DNA of 64,000 nucleotides. Source: Commensalibacter communis. Its GTDB lineage: Bacteria > Pseudomonadota > Alphaproteobacteria > Acetobacterales > Acetobacteraceae. This document shows, piece after piece, positions 9,016 to 19,184 of the stretch. Where the stretch lies: the NCBI RefSeq assembly GCF_947179015.1, contig NZ_CAMXCM010000002.1, positions 124,001 to 188,000 of the forward strand, given 5' to 3'. The position numbers and the translations under genes are program-made. Numbering within the stretch: position 1 is the stretch's first letter; the number at the start of each line of letters is the position of its first letter. The notes below the pieces were generated by a model. It searched no databases and had not been told where the DNA came from. It saw only the letters and a program-made list of their open reading frames with translations.

Positions 9016-9655
9016 GACTTCCCCCTTTATTTTGATCATAGGTCGGGCAAATTTTACAAGTGTTTGGTTGCAGCAAGGGTTCAATTCCCTCTATATTAGG
9101 TTCAAATTTTTCTAATGCCTCATCCATATCGCGAATAGGTGGCGTTACCAAAGGAACTGGCTTTGCCGTTGAATATTGTTCCAATAAAGAAAAAATACCC
9201 ACATAAGCAGAATTTGTATCTTGTAATTTTTTACCAATATGACCAATCACATCAATCGCAGCAGTTAAAAGTTGAATTGCGTGCTTTTCTTCACAAACAG
9301 ATAAATACTCAAGGAATAATGGTAAATAATCCGGAAGCTCATCAACTACAGAAAGCTCAAACCCATTATTTTGATACTCATTCATCAAATCAACCAAAGC
9401 CTGCCCACGAATGCGGTCTTCGCCATGAATATGTTCAAACATATGTAAAGAGTGATTCCGCCCTCGATCAAAAAGATTTACATATTCTTCTTGCAAAGTA
9501 AGCAACTCTTTCTCACTCAACTCTGTCAGCAAGGGAGATAGAAAAGTAGAGTCTATTTTTAACTTATTCAAACAATCTTTTAATTCAGGAACAGCATCTA
9601 CCAACTCTTGTTCCGGATAACAAAGAAGCACTGAAAGGATTTTAAAAATTTGCAT
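8999..9655 (-). CDS. narJ: Nitrate reductase assembly chaperone NarJ
   Basis: NarJ is a cytoplasmic TorD-type chaperone that binds NarG and allows cofactor insertion and membrane docking. It is not part of the final enzyme. The 218-residue protein has the LLCYPEQELVD start, the LQEEYVNLFDRGR segment and SLHMFEHIHGEDRIRGQAL, which are typical. Its ATG shares one base with the narH stop (TAATG), and its end overlaps narI, so narHJI is translationally coupled. Confidence 0.93.
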   Translation of the reverse strand: MQIFKILSVLLCYPEQELVDAVPELKDCLNKLKIDSTFLSPLLTELSEKELLTLQEEYVNLFDRGRNHSLHMFEHIHGEDRIRGQALVDLMNEYQNNGFELSVVDELPDYLPLFLEYLSVCEEKHAIQLLTAAIDVIGHIGKKLQDTNSAYVGIFSLLEQYSTAKPVPLVTPPIRDMDEALEKFEPNIEGIEPLLQPNTCKICPTYDQNKGGSHGLPR

Positions 9656-11211
9656 TAACTATTACTTTCCTTTTCTTTATTACGGTTTCGATCATTAATC
9701 ATATCTGTAAAAACAATAGGTGACTGTTTTTTACCGAATAAGCTTTCTTTACTAGCACCATCAGAACAGCCATTGCCGAATGAAAAACCGCAAGATGCTT
9801 TATCTTGGAAAGCATCTTCAACCATTTCTTTATGAGATGAAGGAATAACGAAACGATCTTCATAATTAGCAATTGCCATTATTTGATACATTTCATTAAT
9901 CTGTTCCTCAGAAACATGAAGATTTTCTATAGTTGATAAATCTGGTTGAGCATCGACGGATTTGCTGCGCATGTAACGACGCATTGCAATCATTGTTTCT
10001 AATGCTTCAACAATAGGCTCCTCTTTTCCTGCCGTTAATAAATTAGCAAGATAACGAACTGGAATACGTAATTCCTTGATTCCAGGAATAATACCTTTAT
10101 CCCCAATCACGCCTTGTTCTACTGCAGATTGAATAGGGGACAGGGGAGGAATATACCAAACCATTGGTAATGTACGATATTCTGGATGTAATGGGAATGC
10201 AACTTTCCAATCCACTGCCATTTTATATACAGGTGATTTCTTAGCAGCATCCAACCAACTTTGTGGGATTCCTTGTTTTAATGCCTCAGCAATAACTTCT
10301 GGATCATTGGGATCCAAAAACAAATCTAATTGAGACTGATATAAATCTTTTGGATCTTCAGCAGAAGCAGCATCTTCAATTTTATCAGCATCATATAACA
10401 AAACACCGAGATACCGAATACGTCCAACACAAGTTTCAGAACAAACCGTTGGTTGCCCACCTTCAATTCGTGGATAACAAAAAATACATTTTTCAGATTT
10501 TCCAGACACCCAGTTATAATAAATCTTTTTATAAGGGCACCCAGAAACACACATCCGCCAACCACGACATTTATCTTGGTCAATCAAAACAATGCCATCA
10601 TCTTCACGTTTATAAATAGATCCAGAAGGACAACTGGCAACACAAGCTGGATTTAAACAATGTTCACATAACCTTGGTAAATACATCATAAATGTATTCT
10701 CAAATGTAGACATCATTTCTTTTTGAATACCTTCAAATAAGGCATCTTTTGATCTTTTAGAGAACTCCCCCCCAAGATCATCTTCCCAATTAGGACCCCA
10801 TTTAATTTTATCCATTTTTTTGCCAGTTAAGACAGAAACGGGACGCGCTGTCGGTGGTGTTTTCATATCAGGAGCATTTTGTAGATGTTCATAATCATAC
10901 GTAAATGGCTCATAATAATCATCAATTTGAGGCAAGTCTGGATTGGCAAAAATATTTGCCATAATTTTTAACTTACCCCCTTGGCGAGGTTTTAACTTAT
11001 TATTTTTTAAAACCCATCCACCATTATATTTGTCTTGATTTTCCCACTCTTTTGGATAACCAACACCAGGCTTTGTTTCAACATTGTTAAACCATGCATA
11101 TTCAACACCATCACGGCTGGTCCAAACATTTTTACAAGTGACTGAACAAGTATGACACCCAATACATTTGTCCAGATTTAACACCATGCCAATTTGTGCT
11201 CTAATTTTCAT
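9655..11211 (-). CDS. narH: Respiratory nitrate reductase beta subunit (iron-sulfur)
   Basis: NarH carries three [4Fe-4S] and one [3Fe-4S] clusters linking NarI hemes to NarG. The 518-residue protein contains the N-terminal CIGCHTCSVTCKNVW motif, a CEHCLNPACVASCPSG motif, and CRGWRMCVSGCPYKK, where tryptophan replaces a cysteine as expected for the [3Fe-4S] cluster. CIFCYPRIEGG followed by CSETC completes the set. It starts 15 bp after narG. The C-terminal 30 residues contain extra cysteines and a Gly/Ser stretch. Confidence 0.96.
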   Translation of the reverse strand: MKIRAQIGMVLNLDKCIGCHTCSVTCKNVWTSRDGVEYAWFNNVETKPGVGYPKEWENQDKYNGGWVLKNNKLKPRQGGKLKIMANIFANPDLPQIDDYYEPFTYDYEHLQNAPDMKTPPTARPVSVLTGKKMDKIKWGPNWEDDLGGEFSKRSKDALFEGIQKEMMSTFENTFMMYLPRLCEHCLNPACVASCPSGSIYKREDDGIVLIDQDKCRGWRMCVSGCPYKKIYYNWVSGKSEKCIFCYPRIEGGQPTVCSETCVGRIRYLGVLLYDADKIEDAASAEDPKDLYQSQLDLFLDPNDPEVIAEALKQGIPQSWLDAAKKSPVYKMAVDWKVAFPLHPEYRTLPMVWYIPPLSPIQSAVEQGVIGDKGIIPGIKELRIPVRYLANLLTAGKEEPIVEALETMIAMRRYMRSKSVDAQPDLSTIENLHVSEEQINEMYQIMAIANYEDRFVIPSSHKEMVEDAFQDKASCGFSFGNGCSDGASKESLFGKKQSPIVFTDMINDRNRNKEKESNS

Positions 11212-11226
11212 AATCTTGACCTCTTA

Positions 11227-14200
11227 TTACGCTTTGATATTTTGCTGAGCTAAATTGTCGGTTTCTTGTAACCAATCAACATTTTTCATTTTACGAATAA
11301 CCACGAATTCATCACGATTAGAACCAACCGTTCCATAATAATTAAACCCATAAGAAAGCTGAGCATAACCACCGATCATATGCGTTGGTTTTAAAACAGT
11401 TCTTGTTACAGAGTTGTGAATACCACCGCGTTTTTTAGAAACTTCAGCACCTGGAACATTAATAATCCTTTCCTGAGCGTGATACATTAACGTCATGCCT
11501 TCTGGCACACGTTGGCTGACCACTGCTCTGGCTGTTAAAGTTCCATTCAGATTGAATGCCTCGATCCAATCATTATCAACAATGCCTGCCTTTTGGGCAT
11601 CGATTTCGGAAATCCAAACATGGGGACCACCACGAGATAAAGTCAACATCCTAATATTGTCAGAATAAGTACTATGAATACCCCATTTTTGATGTGGTGT
11701 AATGAAATTAAGAACAATCTCAGTATTCCCATTATCATGTTTACCAAGCACTTGTTTTGTTGTTTTTAAATCTATTGCAGGCTTGTAAACGCACAAACTC
11801 TCACCAAAAGCACGCATCCATTGATGATCTTGATAAAATTGTTGGCGACCTGTAATTGTTCTCCAAGGAATCAGCTCATGGACATTGGTATAACCAGCAT
11901 TATAACTGACGGTTTCACTTTCCAAACCAGACCAAGTAGGTGAGGAAATAATCTTACGAGGTTGCGCTTGAATATCTCTAAAACGAATTGTATCGTGCTC
12001 TCTGGGTAATGCTAAAGGTGTATGATCTAAACCCGTTATTTGAGATAGTGCATCCCATGCTTTAACCGCAATATGACCATTGGTTTCTGGTGCTAATGTC
12101 AAAATCATTTCCGCAGCATCAATTGCTGTTTCTAACTTAGGTTGACCTTTGGCAACACCATCTTGAACAACTTTATTCAATCCACGAAGTACATCCACTT
12201 CATGTTTAGTATCCCAGCTAATCCCTTTGCCACCATTCCCAATTTTTTCAAGTAATGGTCCAATCGACGTATATTGCTGATAAATTGCCCCATAATCTCT
12301 TTCGACCACAGTCATGGCAGGCATTGTTTTCCCTGGAACGGGATCACATTCTCCTTTTTTCCAATCTTTCACGTCAAAAGGTTGACCCAGTTCTTGAGGC
12401 GTATCATGCATCAATGGGGTTAAAACTAAATCTTTTTGTACACCCAAATAATCTTCTGCTAATTCAGAAAACTTTTTAGAAATACCCTTAAAGATCTCCC
12501 AATCACTTTTACTTTGCCACAAAGGTTGTACAGCCTCACTTAATGGATGAATAAAAGGATGCATGTCTGATGTATTTAAATCATCTTTTTCATACCATGT
12601 TGCTGTTGGTAAAATAACATCAGCATATAAACAAGTCGTTGACATACGGAAATCTAAAACAACCATCAAATCCAATTTCCCCTCAGCAGCAGGTCTTACC
12701 GTAATTTCTTGGGGTTTGATGCAGTCTTCTTCCTCACTTAACACAGCATTTTGTGTGCCCAGCAAATATTTTAGGAAATATTCATGCCCTTTGCCAGATG
12801 AACCCAAAATATTTGAACGCCATACAAACATATTTCTTGGGAAATTCTTTGGATTATCTGGATCATTACAAGACATATCCAATGAACCATCTTTTAACCC
12901 ATCAACAGCATAAGCAACAGGATCTTTTGATGCAGCAATTGCTTGTTGTGTGACTTGCAAAGGATTAGTCGTTAATTGCGGTGCAGAAGGCAACCATCCC
13001 AAACGTTCAGCTTTGGCATTACAATCAATGAGTGATAAATTTTCAAACTGATTTAACGCTGTTGATGATGTAATTTCATGCAGATTTAATTTTTCATGGC
13101 GCCACTGACTGGTATGATTATAGAAAAATGAAGTTCCATTCATTTGACGTACTGGACGATACCAATCCAAACCAAAAGCAAGTGGTGTCCAACCTGTTTG
13201 TGGTCTTAACTTTTCTTGCCCTACATAATGGCACCAACCACCACCGCTTTGTCCAATACAACCACACATCATCAGTATATTAATAATACCACGATAAGTC
13301 ATATCCATATGATACCAATGGTTCAAAGCAGCACCCACGATGACCATACTCTTACCTTGGGTTTGGTCTGCATTTTGTGCAAATTCACGAGCCACTTGAA
13401 TCACAAGCTCTGGCTTTACCCCAGTATGTTTTTGTTGCCATGCAGGCGTATAAGGAACATTGTCAAAATAATCCTTTGCTCCGTCGCCTAATCCACGATC
13501 AATACTGTAATTTGCAGCCATTAAATCAAAGACGGTTGTTACCAGTGCTTCTGATCCATCAGCTAACTTAATTTTTTTAACTGGCACTTTGCGTGTAAAC
13601 TGCTCATTTTCACCTTCACCAGCAAAATAGTCAAAAGCAACCTCAACAACTTGATCCTGTGTATTTAAAAGAGAAAGCTGTGCTTCGATAGATTGTCCTT
13701 GACTATCTTGCTCTTGTAAATTCCATTTGCCATTATCACCCCATCTAAATCCAATAGACCCTTTAGGCGCAACAATATTCCCGGTTTTACCATCAATAAC
13801 GAGGGTCTTCCATTCTGGGTTTATTTGTTCATTAAGATTACCATCTAAATGACTGGCTCTTAGGAAATAATTTGGTAGATAATGTTCACCCTTATTATCC
13901 AACATAACCAACATCGGCATATCGGTATATTGACGGCAATAACGTGTGAAATAATCAGAAGGATTATCTAGATGAAATTCTTTAAAAATTACATGCCCCA
14001 TTGCCATGGCAAGCGCAGCATCTGTTCCTTGTTTTGGTGCCAACCAAATATCACCAAATTTAACCATTTCACCATAATCAGAAGAAACAGCAACAGTCTT
14101 GGTTCCTTTATAACGCACTTCTGTATAAAAATGTGCATCAGGTGTTCTGGTCATAGGAACATTTGATCCCCAAACCATTAAATAGGTAGAATTATACCAA

Positions 14201-14925
14201 TCCGCAGATTCTGGAACGTCTGTTTGCTCGCCCCAAACTTGGGGACTGGCAGGGGGTAAATCACAATACCAATCATAAAAAGATAAAGGCACGCCACCAA
14301 TTAATGATAAATATCTTGAACCAGAAGCATAGCTTATCATTGACATCGCAGGAATTGGAGAGAACCCAACAACACGATCAGGTCCAAATTCTTTTACAGT
14401 AAAATTATTAGCAGCAGCGATAATTTCATTGACCTCGTCCCAATTTGAGCGAACAAAACCACCCAGACCACGCCGAGATTTATAAGTTTTCGCAATTTCC
14501 GGAGTTTGACTGATATATTCCCAAGCCGCAATTGGATCTTTACTCTTACGTACTTCACGCCATAATTTTGCCAATACCCCCCTTAACATCGGATATTTTA
14601 CCCGTTGAGCAGAGTAAACATACCAACTATAAGATGCACCACGTGGGCAGCCTCTGGGTTCATGATTAGGCAAATCAGGGCGTGTACGTGGATAATTAAC
14701 TTGCTGCGTTTCCCACGTGATTAATCCGCTTTTGACGTAAATTTGCCAGCTGCAAGATCCAGTGCAATTCACACCATGAGTAGATCTTACAATTTTATCA
14801 TGCTGCCAACGTTGCCTATATGCGTTTTCCCATTTTCTATCTTCTTGAACAACAGCACCATGACCATTGGCAAAAGTACTCCTAGTTCTTTTAAAGAACG
14901 ATAAACGATCTAATAAGTGACTCAT
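11227..14925 (-). CDS. narG: Respiratory nitrate reductase alpha subunit (Mo-bisMGD catalytic)
   Basis: NarG reduces nitrate to nitrite on the cytoplasmic face of the membrane. The 1232-residue length is normal. His50, Cys54, Cys58 and Cys93 match the His/Cys set binding the FS0 cluster in E. coli NarG (offset by one), and Asp222 (YCDLPPASP) falls at the molybdenum-coordinating aspartate. WGEQTDVPESADWYNS is also conserved. There is no twin-arginine signal, so this is the cytoplasmic Nar type, not periplasmic Nap. It is the first structural gene of narGHJI and follows narK by 34 bp. Confidence 0.97.
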   Translation of the reverse strand: MSHLLDRLSFFKRTRSTFANGHGAVVQEDRKWENAYRQRWQHDKIVRSTHGVNCTGSCSWQIYVKSGLITWETQQVNYPRTRPDLPNHEPRGCPRGASYSWYVYSAQRVKYPMLRGVLAKLWREVRKSKDPIAAWEYISQTPEIAKTYKSRRGLGGFVRSNWDEVNEIIAAANNFTVKEFGPDRVVGFSPIPAMSMISYASGSRYLSLIGGVPLSFYDWYCDLPPASPQVWGEQTDVPESADWYNSTYLMVWGSNVPMTRTPDAHFYTEVRYKGTKTVAVSSDYGEMVKFGDIWLAPKQGTDAALAMAMGHVIFKEFHLDNPSDYFTRYCRQYTDMPMLVMLDNKGEHYLPNYFLRASHLDGNLNEQINPEWKTLVIDGKTGNIVAPKGSIGFRWGDNGKWNLQEQDSQGQSIEAQLSLLNTQDQVVEVAFDYFAGEGENEQFTRKVPVKKIKLADGSEALVTTVFDLMAANYSIDRGLGDGAKDYFDNVPYTPAWQQKHTGVKPELVIQVAREFAQNADQTQGKSMVIVGAALNHWYHMDMTYRGIINILMMCGCIGQSGGGWCHYVGQEKLRPQTGWTPLAFGLDWYRPVRQMNGTSFFYNHTSQWRHEKLNLHEITSSTALNQFENLSLIDCNAKAERLGWLPSAPQLTTNPLQVTQQAIAASKDPVAYAVDGLKDGSLDMSCNDPDNPKNFPRNMFVWRSNILGSSGKGHEYFLKYLLGTQNAVLSEEEDCIKPQEITVRPAAEGKLDLMVVLDFRMSTTCLYADVILPTATWYEKDDLNTSDMHPFIHPLSEAVQPLWQSKSDWEIFKGISKKFSELAEDYLGVQKDLVLTPLMHDTPQELGQPFDVKDWKKGECDPVPGKTMPAMTVVERDYGAIYQQYTSIGPLLEKIGNGGKGISWDTKHEVDVLRGLNKVVQDGVAKGQPKLETAIDAAEMILTLAPETNGHIAVKAWDALSQITGLDHTPLALPREHDTIRFRDIQAQPRKIISSPTWSGLESETVSYNAGYTNVHELIPWRTITGRQQFYQDHQWMRAFGESLCVYKPAIDLKTTKQVLGKHDNGNTEIVLNFITPHQKWGIHSTYSDNIRMLTLSRGGPHVWISEIDAQKAGIVDNDWIEAFNLNGTLTARAVVSQRVPEGMTLMYHAQERIINVPGAEVSKKRGGIHNSVTRTVLKPTHMIGGYAQLSYGFNYYGTVGSNRDEFVVIRKMKNVDWLQETDNLAQQNIKA

Positions 14926-14959
14926 GATTTTTTCTCAATCCTTAAAGATATAATACCGA

Positions 14960-16339
14960 TTAACATGCGCTTTCTGCATTTTTACGAAGATAAAACCACC
15001 AATTCATCAACAAACAAGAGCTATAAAAGGCAATAAAACAACAAAAAGCGAGATTAAATGTGCCTGTATATGCAACTGCTGTTCCACAAAGTTTTGGGAT
15101 AACAAACCCACCATAAGCACCAATAGCGCCCATAAACCCAAGCACCGCACCTGTTTCTTTGACAGCAGTTTTTGCAGATTCTTCGGCACTGATGCCTGTT
15201 GTAGCAGCTAATTTACGATGAAAGATTCCAAAAATAATGGGCGTTTGAGCAAAAACGGATCCGTTCCCAATACCAACAAAGACAAAAACCAGCATAAAAC
15301 TAATAAAAAAAGCCATAAAATTTTCTGTTTGTCCGTGTTCTGGAATAAAATATAAAACGGCAAGTGTAAAAACAATAACCCCAGCATAAGCAATTTGAGT
15401 AACAATACTGGCTCTAATTTTATCTGAAATCATACCACCAACCACTCTAAAAATAGAACCGAGCAAGGGCCCTAAGAATGCGTATTTCAAAGGATCAATA
15501 TCTGGAAAAGAATGTTTCAATAAAATAGGAAAAACAGAGGAATATCCAATAAATGAACCAAACATTCCTAAATATAACCAACATAGAATCCAGTTATCTT
15601 TGCGTTTAAAAATAGTAGATTGTTCAGAAAATGATGCTTTTGCAGAAGAAAGATCATTCATCCCAAACCAAATAAAAAATAAGATAATCAAAATAATAGG
15701 AACCCATACAAACCCAATATTTTGAAGCCAAATAGAGGTTTCCTGTCCATTTTGGACAATTACTTTAGGATCCCCACCTAATGCGCCAAAAATACCTATA
15801 CCAATAATTAAAGGCGCAACAAATTGAACCACAGAAACACCAAGATTTCCTAAACCTGCATTAACACCTGTGGCATATCCTTTTTCAGATTTTGGAAAAA
15901 AATATCCTATATTTGCCATAGAGGAGCTAAAATTCCCGCCTCCAAGCCCACATAAAAGTGCAATGATTGTCATTGTGAAAAAGCTGGTTTGGGGATCTTG
16001 AACAGCTATTCCAAACCAAACTAGAGGAATTAACATTACTGCTGTTGAAAAAAATGTCCATTTTCTACCACCAAAAATAGGCACCATAAATGCATAAAAT
16101 ATTCTTAATGTTGCACCAGATAAAGCAGGTAAAGCTGTTAGTAACATCAACTGATTTTGATCATAATCAAAACCTAGTTTAGGCAAATAAATAACAACCA
16201 CACTCCATAAAGACCAAACAACAAAAGCAAATAAAAGTGCTGGTACTGAAATCCATAGATTTCGTGTCGCTACTCTTTTTCCATGCTTTTGCCAGAATTC
16301 TTCATTTTCTGGCTCCCAATTTGTTAATAAATTAGACAT
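14960..16339 (-). CDS. narK: NarK-type nitrate/nitrite transporter (major facilitator superfamily)
   Basis: This 459-residue protein has about 12 membrane segments and the glycine-rich nitrate signatures of the NNP family (GLGGGNFSSSMANIGYFFP in the first half, GIGNGSVFAQTP in the second). It should bring nitrate to NarG and/or export nitrite. Whether it is a proton symporter (NarK1-like) or an antiporter (NarK2-like) cannot be read from this. A GGAAGC ribosome site precedes ATG 16339. It leads the minus-strand narK-narGHJI-modABC run. Confidence 0.9.
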   Translation of the reverse strand: MSNLLTNWEPENEEFWQKHGKRVATRNLWISVPALLFAFVVWSLWSVVVIYLPKLGFDYDQNQLMLLTALPALSGATLRIFYAFMVPIFGGRKWTFFSTAVMLIPLVWFGIAVQDPQTSFFTMTIIALLCGLGGGNFSSSMANIGYFFPKSEKGYATGVNAGLGNLGVSVVQFVAPLIIGIGIFGALGGDPKVIVQNGQETSIWLQNIGFVWVPIILIILFFIWFGMNDLSSAKASFSEQSTIFKRKDNWILCWLYLGMFGSFIGYSSVFPILLKHSFPDIDPLKYAFLGPLLGSIFRVVGGMISDKIRASIVTQIAYAGVIVFTLAVLYFIPEHGQTENFMAFFISFMLVFVFVGIGNGSVFAQTPIIFGIFHRKLAATTGISAEESAKTAVKETGAVLGFMGAIGAYGGFVIPKLCGTAVAYTGTFNLAFCCFIAFYSSCLLMNWWFYLRKNAESAC

Positions 16340-16499
16340 TCATAGCTTCCTATTACAAATGAATTCTTTCTGTAATTTTCTCAACAAAATATTATATAAA
16401 TTTTTAATACATAATAATTGGCTGTAAATTATCTATGATGCTAATATATTTAAAACGATTAACCAATTCATCTAAGGGGCAAAATGAACTATCTACTTG

Positions 16500-16537
16500 A
16501 CTAGATAATATCTAGTTCTTTTGGACTAGTTCTAGTC
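16500..16537. promoter_or_regulatory. Two adjacent CTAG-centred inverted repeats, candidate operators
   Basis: Bases 16500-16516 form a perfect palindrome with arms ACTAGATA and TATCTAGT around one A. Bases 16524-16537 form a second (GACTAG, two T, CTAGTC). CTAG occurs four times within 35 bp, although this tetramer is generally scarce in proteobacterial DNA. The pair sits between divergent narK and the narX-like gene, about 65 bp upstream of the latter. It is not the TTGAT-N4-ATCAA FNR site nor the TACYNMT NarL heptamer, so the binding protein is unknown. Binding is inferred from symmetry only. Confidence 0.5.
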
Positions 16538-16601
16538 TCTATCTATTGAAAAAACTCTTATTACCTCACCCTCTAAAGTCAGCAATATCCTGAATAATTC
16601 A

Positions 16602-18506
16602 ATGACAAAAACATCAAGACGACACAGCCTCTCTGTTAAACTACTTGTTTCAGTTATCCTCTGGGTAACAAGTGCTATCTTCTTTACAGGATATGCCTTG
16701 GCGTTACTTTGGCAGTTAGAGAATGCAGGTAAAAATATTAATTATGCCGGCAGTTTGCGGATGAAAATGTATCATATGCTTCTTTTATCAAGTCAACCTG
16801 ACCATCAAAAAGATCTACAATCCGAGCGGAATCAATTTGTCTTTATTTTAAATAATTTATTAAAATCGGACAAAAATAATTTTATTTTTCCAAACAACAC
16901 GAAGATTGATACACAAATACAAATCATTCAACAATCTTATACAAGCAATATCTTACCAATTCTAAACCAATCGCCAACATTCAGTCATATAATATCAACA
17001 AAAGATCTTCTGACTATCAATCAGTTTGTAGGAAATATTAATTATCTTGTAAAAATTATTGAAAATCAAAATACACAAAATATTATTTGGCTTCGATTTA
17101 TACAAACTGTACTAATTATAATGGTTATTTTTACCGCTTTTTCAGCCATTTACCTTTTATATAGATTTGTTATTAATCCTCTAACACACTTACAAACTGC
17201 TATTCAACAAATCAGTCTAGGCAATTTATCTCAACGTATTACAATTACAAACAAAGATGAATTTAATATTGTATCTGCTGGATTTAATAAAATGGCTGAT
17301 AACTTACAAGATTTATATAATAATCTTGAACAAAAAGTATCTCAGAAAACTATTTCTTTAGAAGAAAAAAACCATGAACTTGCTATTTTATATGATATGA
17401 CGACTTTCTTACATGAATCCTTGATGCAAGAAACACTTTTAGAAAGCTTTTTAGATAAAATTATTCAATTAGGTAATGCTGATGCTGGGTTCATTGGTCT
17501 TTTAAACAGCAATAAAGATTCTTTTGATTTTTTATATGGTCAAGGGTTACCAAAACAGTCAGATATTATTAAAAAATGTTATTTTTCTGCGCGTTGTTTT
17601 TTTGATGTCAATGTATTACCCAAAAACCCAAATCCTATTTATATTCACACCAAGCAACAAAATAAATTTCACCTTTCAATTCCAAACTGTATTCAAAAAA
17701 CTTTTGAATATTTTGTAATTTTCCCTATTTGGCATAACAATAATGAAATAGGCATGATAGGTTTATATTTTACAAACCCTCAAAATGATTCTGCAACAGA
17801 AAAACGAAATCATTACCTTATAAAAACACTTATTAAACAATTAGCAATTTCTATTGAAAATCAACATCTTACCATCAAAGAAAAGCAACTTGCGGTTCTG
17901 GAGGAAAGAAATATGATTGCTCAAGGATTACATGATAGTATTGCACAATCCTTATCCTTCCTAAATTTACAAACACAAATATTAGAAAAAGCAATCGATC
18001 AACAAAACTATAGCCGTATCAAACAAAACCTTAACTTTATACAAAAAGGTATCCAAGAATGTTATGAAGATGTCAGAGAGCTTTTGTTGAATTTCAGAAC
18101 GAAGATTAATAATACTGATGATTTTTCCAAAGTAATTCAAAATGTTTTAGACCGTTTTAAATCACAAACAAACATTCCCATTGAGGTTCATAGCCTTAAG
18201 CAACAATTCTTTTTAACACAGCAGCAACAACTGCAAGTTGTGTTTATATTACAAGAAGCATTATCCAATATTCGTAAACACTCATCTTGCAGCCTTGTGC
18301 AAATCTTTTTTAAAAATGATAAAGATTTCTTAATGAAAATTCAGGATAATGGTGTAGGTTTTGATACAAAAATTATACAAGAAAAAAAAATAAGCCATGT
18401 TGGTATATCTATTATGAAAGAAAGAGCTGAAAAAATTCCCGGAATCATTCATATTAACTCTGTATTACATCATGGCACGACTATTGAACTCATTATTCCC
18501 CAATAA
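16602..18506 (+). CDS. NarX/NarQ-like nitrate sensor histidine kinase
   Basis: The 634-residue sensor has a first membrane segment (about 12-36), directly followed by a P-box-like motif (NAGKNINYAGSLRMKMY, residues 41-57) that binds nitrate in NarX/NarQ. A second membrane segment (about 163-190), a HAMP domain (190-243), a short coiled coil, a GAF-like region (about 270-420) and a HisKA_3 domain with phospho-accepting His444 (QGLHDSIAQS) follow. The ATPase domain shows an N-box (EALSNIRKHSS) and a G-box (DNGVGFD). It is divergent from narK and 14 bp upstream of its response regulator. Confidence 0.88.
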   Translation: MTKTSRRHSLSVKLLVSVILWVTSAIFFTGYALALLWQLENAGKNINYAGSLRMKMYHMLLLSSQPDHQKDLQSERNQFVFILNNLLKSDKNNFIFPNNTKIDTQIQIIQQSYTSNILPILNQSPTFSHIISTKDLLTINQFVGNINYLVKIIENQNTQNIIWLRFIQTVLIIMVIFTAFSAIYLLYRFVINPLTHLQTAIQQISLGNLSQRITITNKDEFNIVSAGFNKMADNLQDLYNNLEQKVSQKTISLEEKNHELAILYDMTTFLHESLMQETLLESFLDKIIQLGNADAGFIGLLNSNKDSFDFLYGQGLPKQSDIIKKCYFSARCFFDVNVLPKNPNPIYIHTKQQNKFHLSIPNCIQKTFEYFVIFPIWHNNNEIGMIGLYFTNPQNDSATEKRNHYLIKTLIKQLAISIENQHLTIKEKQLAVLEERNMIAQGLHDSIAQSLSFLNLQTQILEKAIDQQNYSRIKQNLNFIQKGIQECYEDVRELLLNFRTKINNTDDFSKVIQNVLDRFKSQTNIPIEVHSLKQQFFLTQQQQLQVVFILQEALSNIRKHSSCSLVQIFFKNDKDFLMKIQDNGVGFDTKIIQEKKISHVGISIMKERAEKIPGIIHINSVLHHGTTIELIIPQ

Positions 18507-18520
18507 TAACTAGGAGTATT

Positions 18521-19183
18521 ATGGAAAATTCTAAAATTAAAATCTTATTAATTGATGACCATGCTCTTTTTCGTTCTGGTCTAAGATTTTTGCTTGAAAC
18601 TGAAAAAGATTTTGAAATTGTAGGCGAAGCTCAAGATGGTTTGCAAGGCGTTAAGCTTGCAAATACCTTACACCCCGACGTTGTCTTACTGGATCTTGAT
18701 ATGCCTGTTATGGCAGGCAAAGAAACGTTACAACAATTATTAAGTGCAGATCCAAAACTACATGTTTTAATTTTAACGGTTTCCGAAGACAATGAAAATT
18801 TGCTTGAATGCATGGAAATAGGGGCAAGTGGGTATTTACTAAAAAACATTGATATTGATTTTTTGCTTCAAAGTATTCGTAAAACACTTGATGGAGATAA
18901 TATTCTATCACCTGAAATGACAACCAAACTAATCCGTCAACTTAAAAATCCCAAACAGCAGGATAATGAACCCTATAAATTGTACGAAAGCCTTACCTCA
19001 AGAGAGAAAGAAATCCTTGCTTGGCTAACTAAAGGTGGCAGTAATAAAGAAATCGCACGTTTTTTCAATTTATCAGAAAGCACTATCAAGCTGCATGTGC
19101 AAAATATTTTACGTAAATTAAATATTCATAGCCGTGTTCAAGCCGCTGTATTTGCACTAAAATATGGATTTAACAAAATATAA
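18521..19183 (+). CDS. NarL-family response regulator
   Basis: This 220-residue protein has a receiver domain with acidic pocket (IDDHALFR) and phospho-acceptor Asp58 (VVLLDLDMP), then a LuxR-type helix-turn-helix (LTSREKEILAWLTKGGSNKEIA ... ESTIKLHVQNILRKL). It pairs with the NarX-like kinase 14 bp upstream and probably activates the divergent nar operon in response to nitrate. Its target sites are not known here; the CTAG palindromes are one candidate. It ends one base before the convergent moeB-like gene. Confidence 0.88.
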   Translation: MENSKIKILLIDDHALFRSGLRFLLETEKDFEIVGEAQDGLQGVKLANTLHPDVVLLDLDMPVMAGKETLQQLLSADPKLHVLILTVSEDNENLLECMEIGASGYLLKNIDIDFLLQSIRKTLDGDNILSPEMTTKLIRQLKNPKQQDNEPYKLYESLTSREKEILAWLTKGGSNKEIARFFNLSESTIKLHVQNILRKLNIHSRVQAAVFALKYGFNKI

Positions 19184-19184
19184 A

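Noticed and set aside
10326-14166. Several plus- and minus-strand frames within narH and narG
   Set aside because: These are alternative-frame shadows of narG and narH, with no ribosome sites and low-complexity Lys/His/Gln composition.
16340-16601. FNR or NarL binding sites upstream of narK and the NarX-like gene
   Set aside because: I read both strands for TTGAT-N4-ATCAA and paired TACYNMT heptamers and found none that matched acceptably; only the CTAG palindromes stand out.
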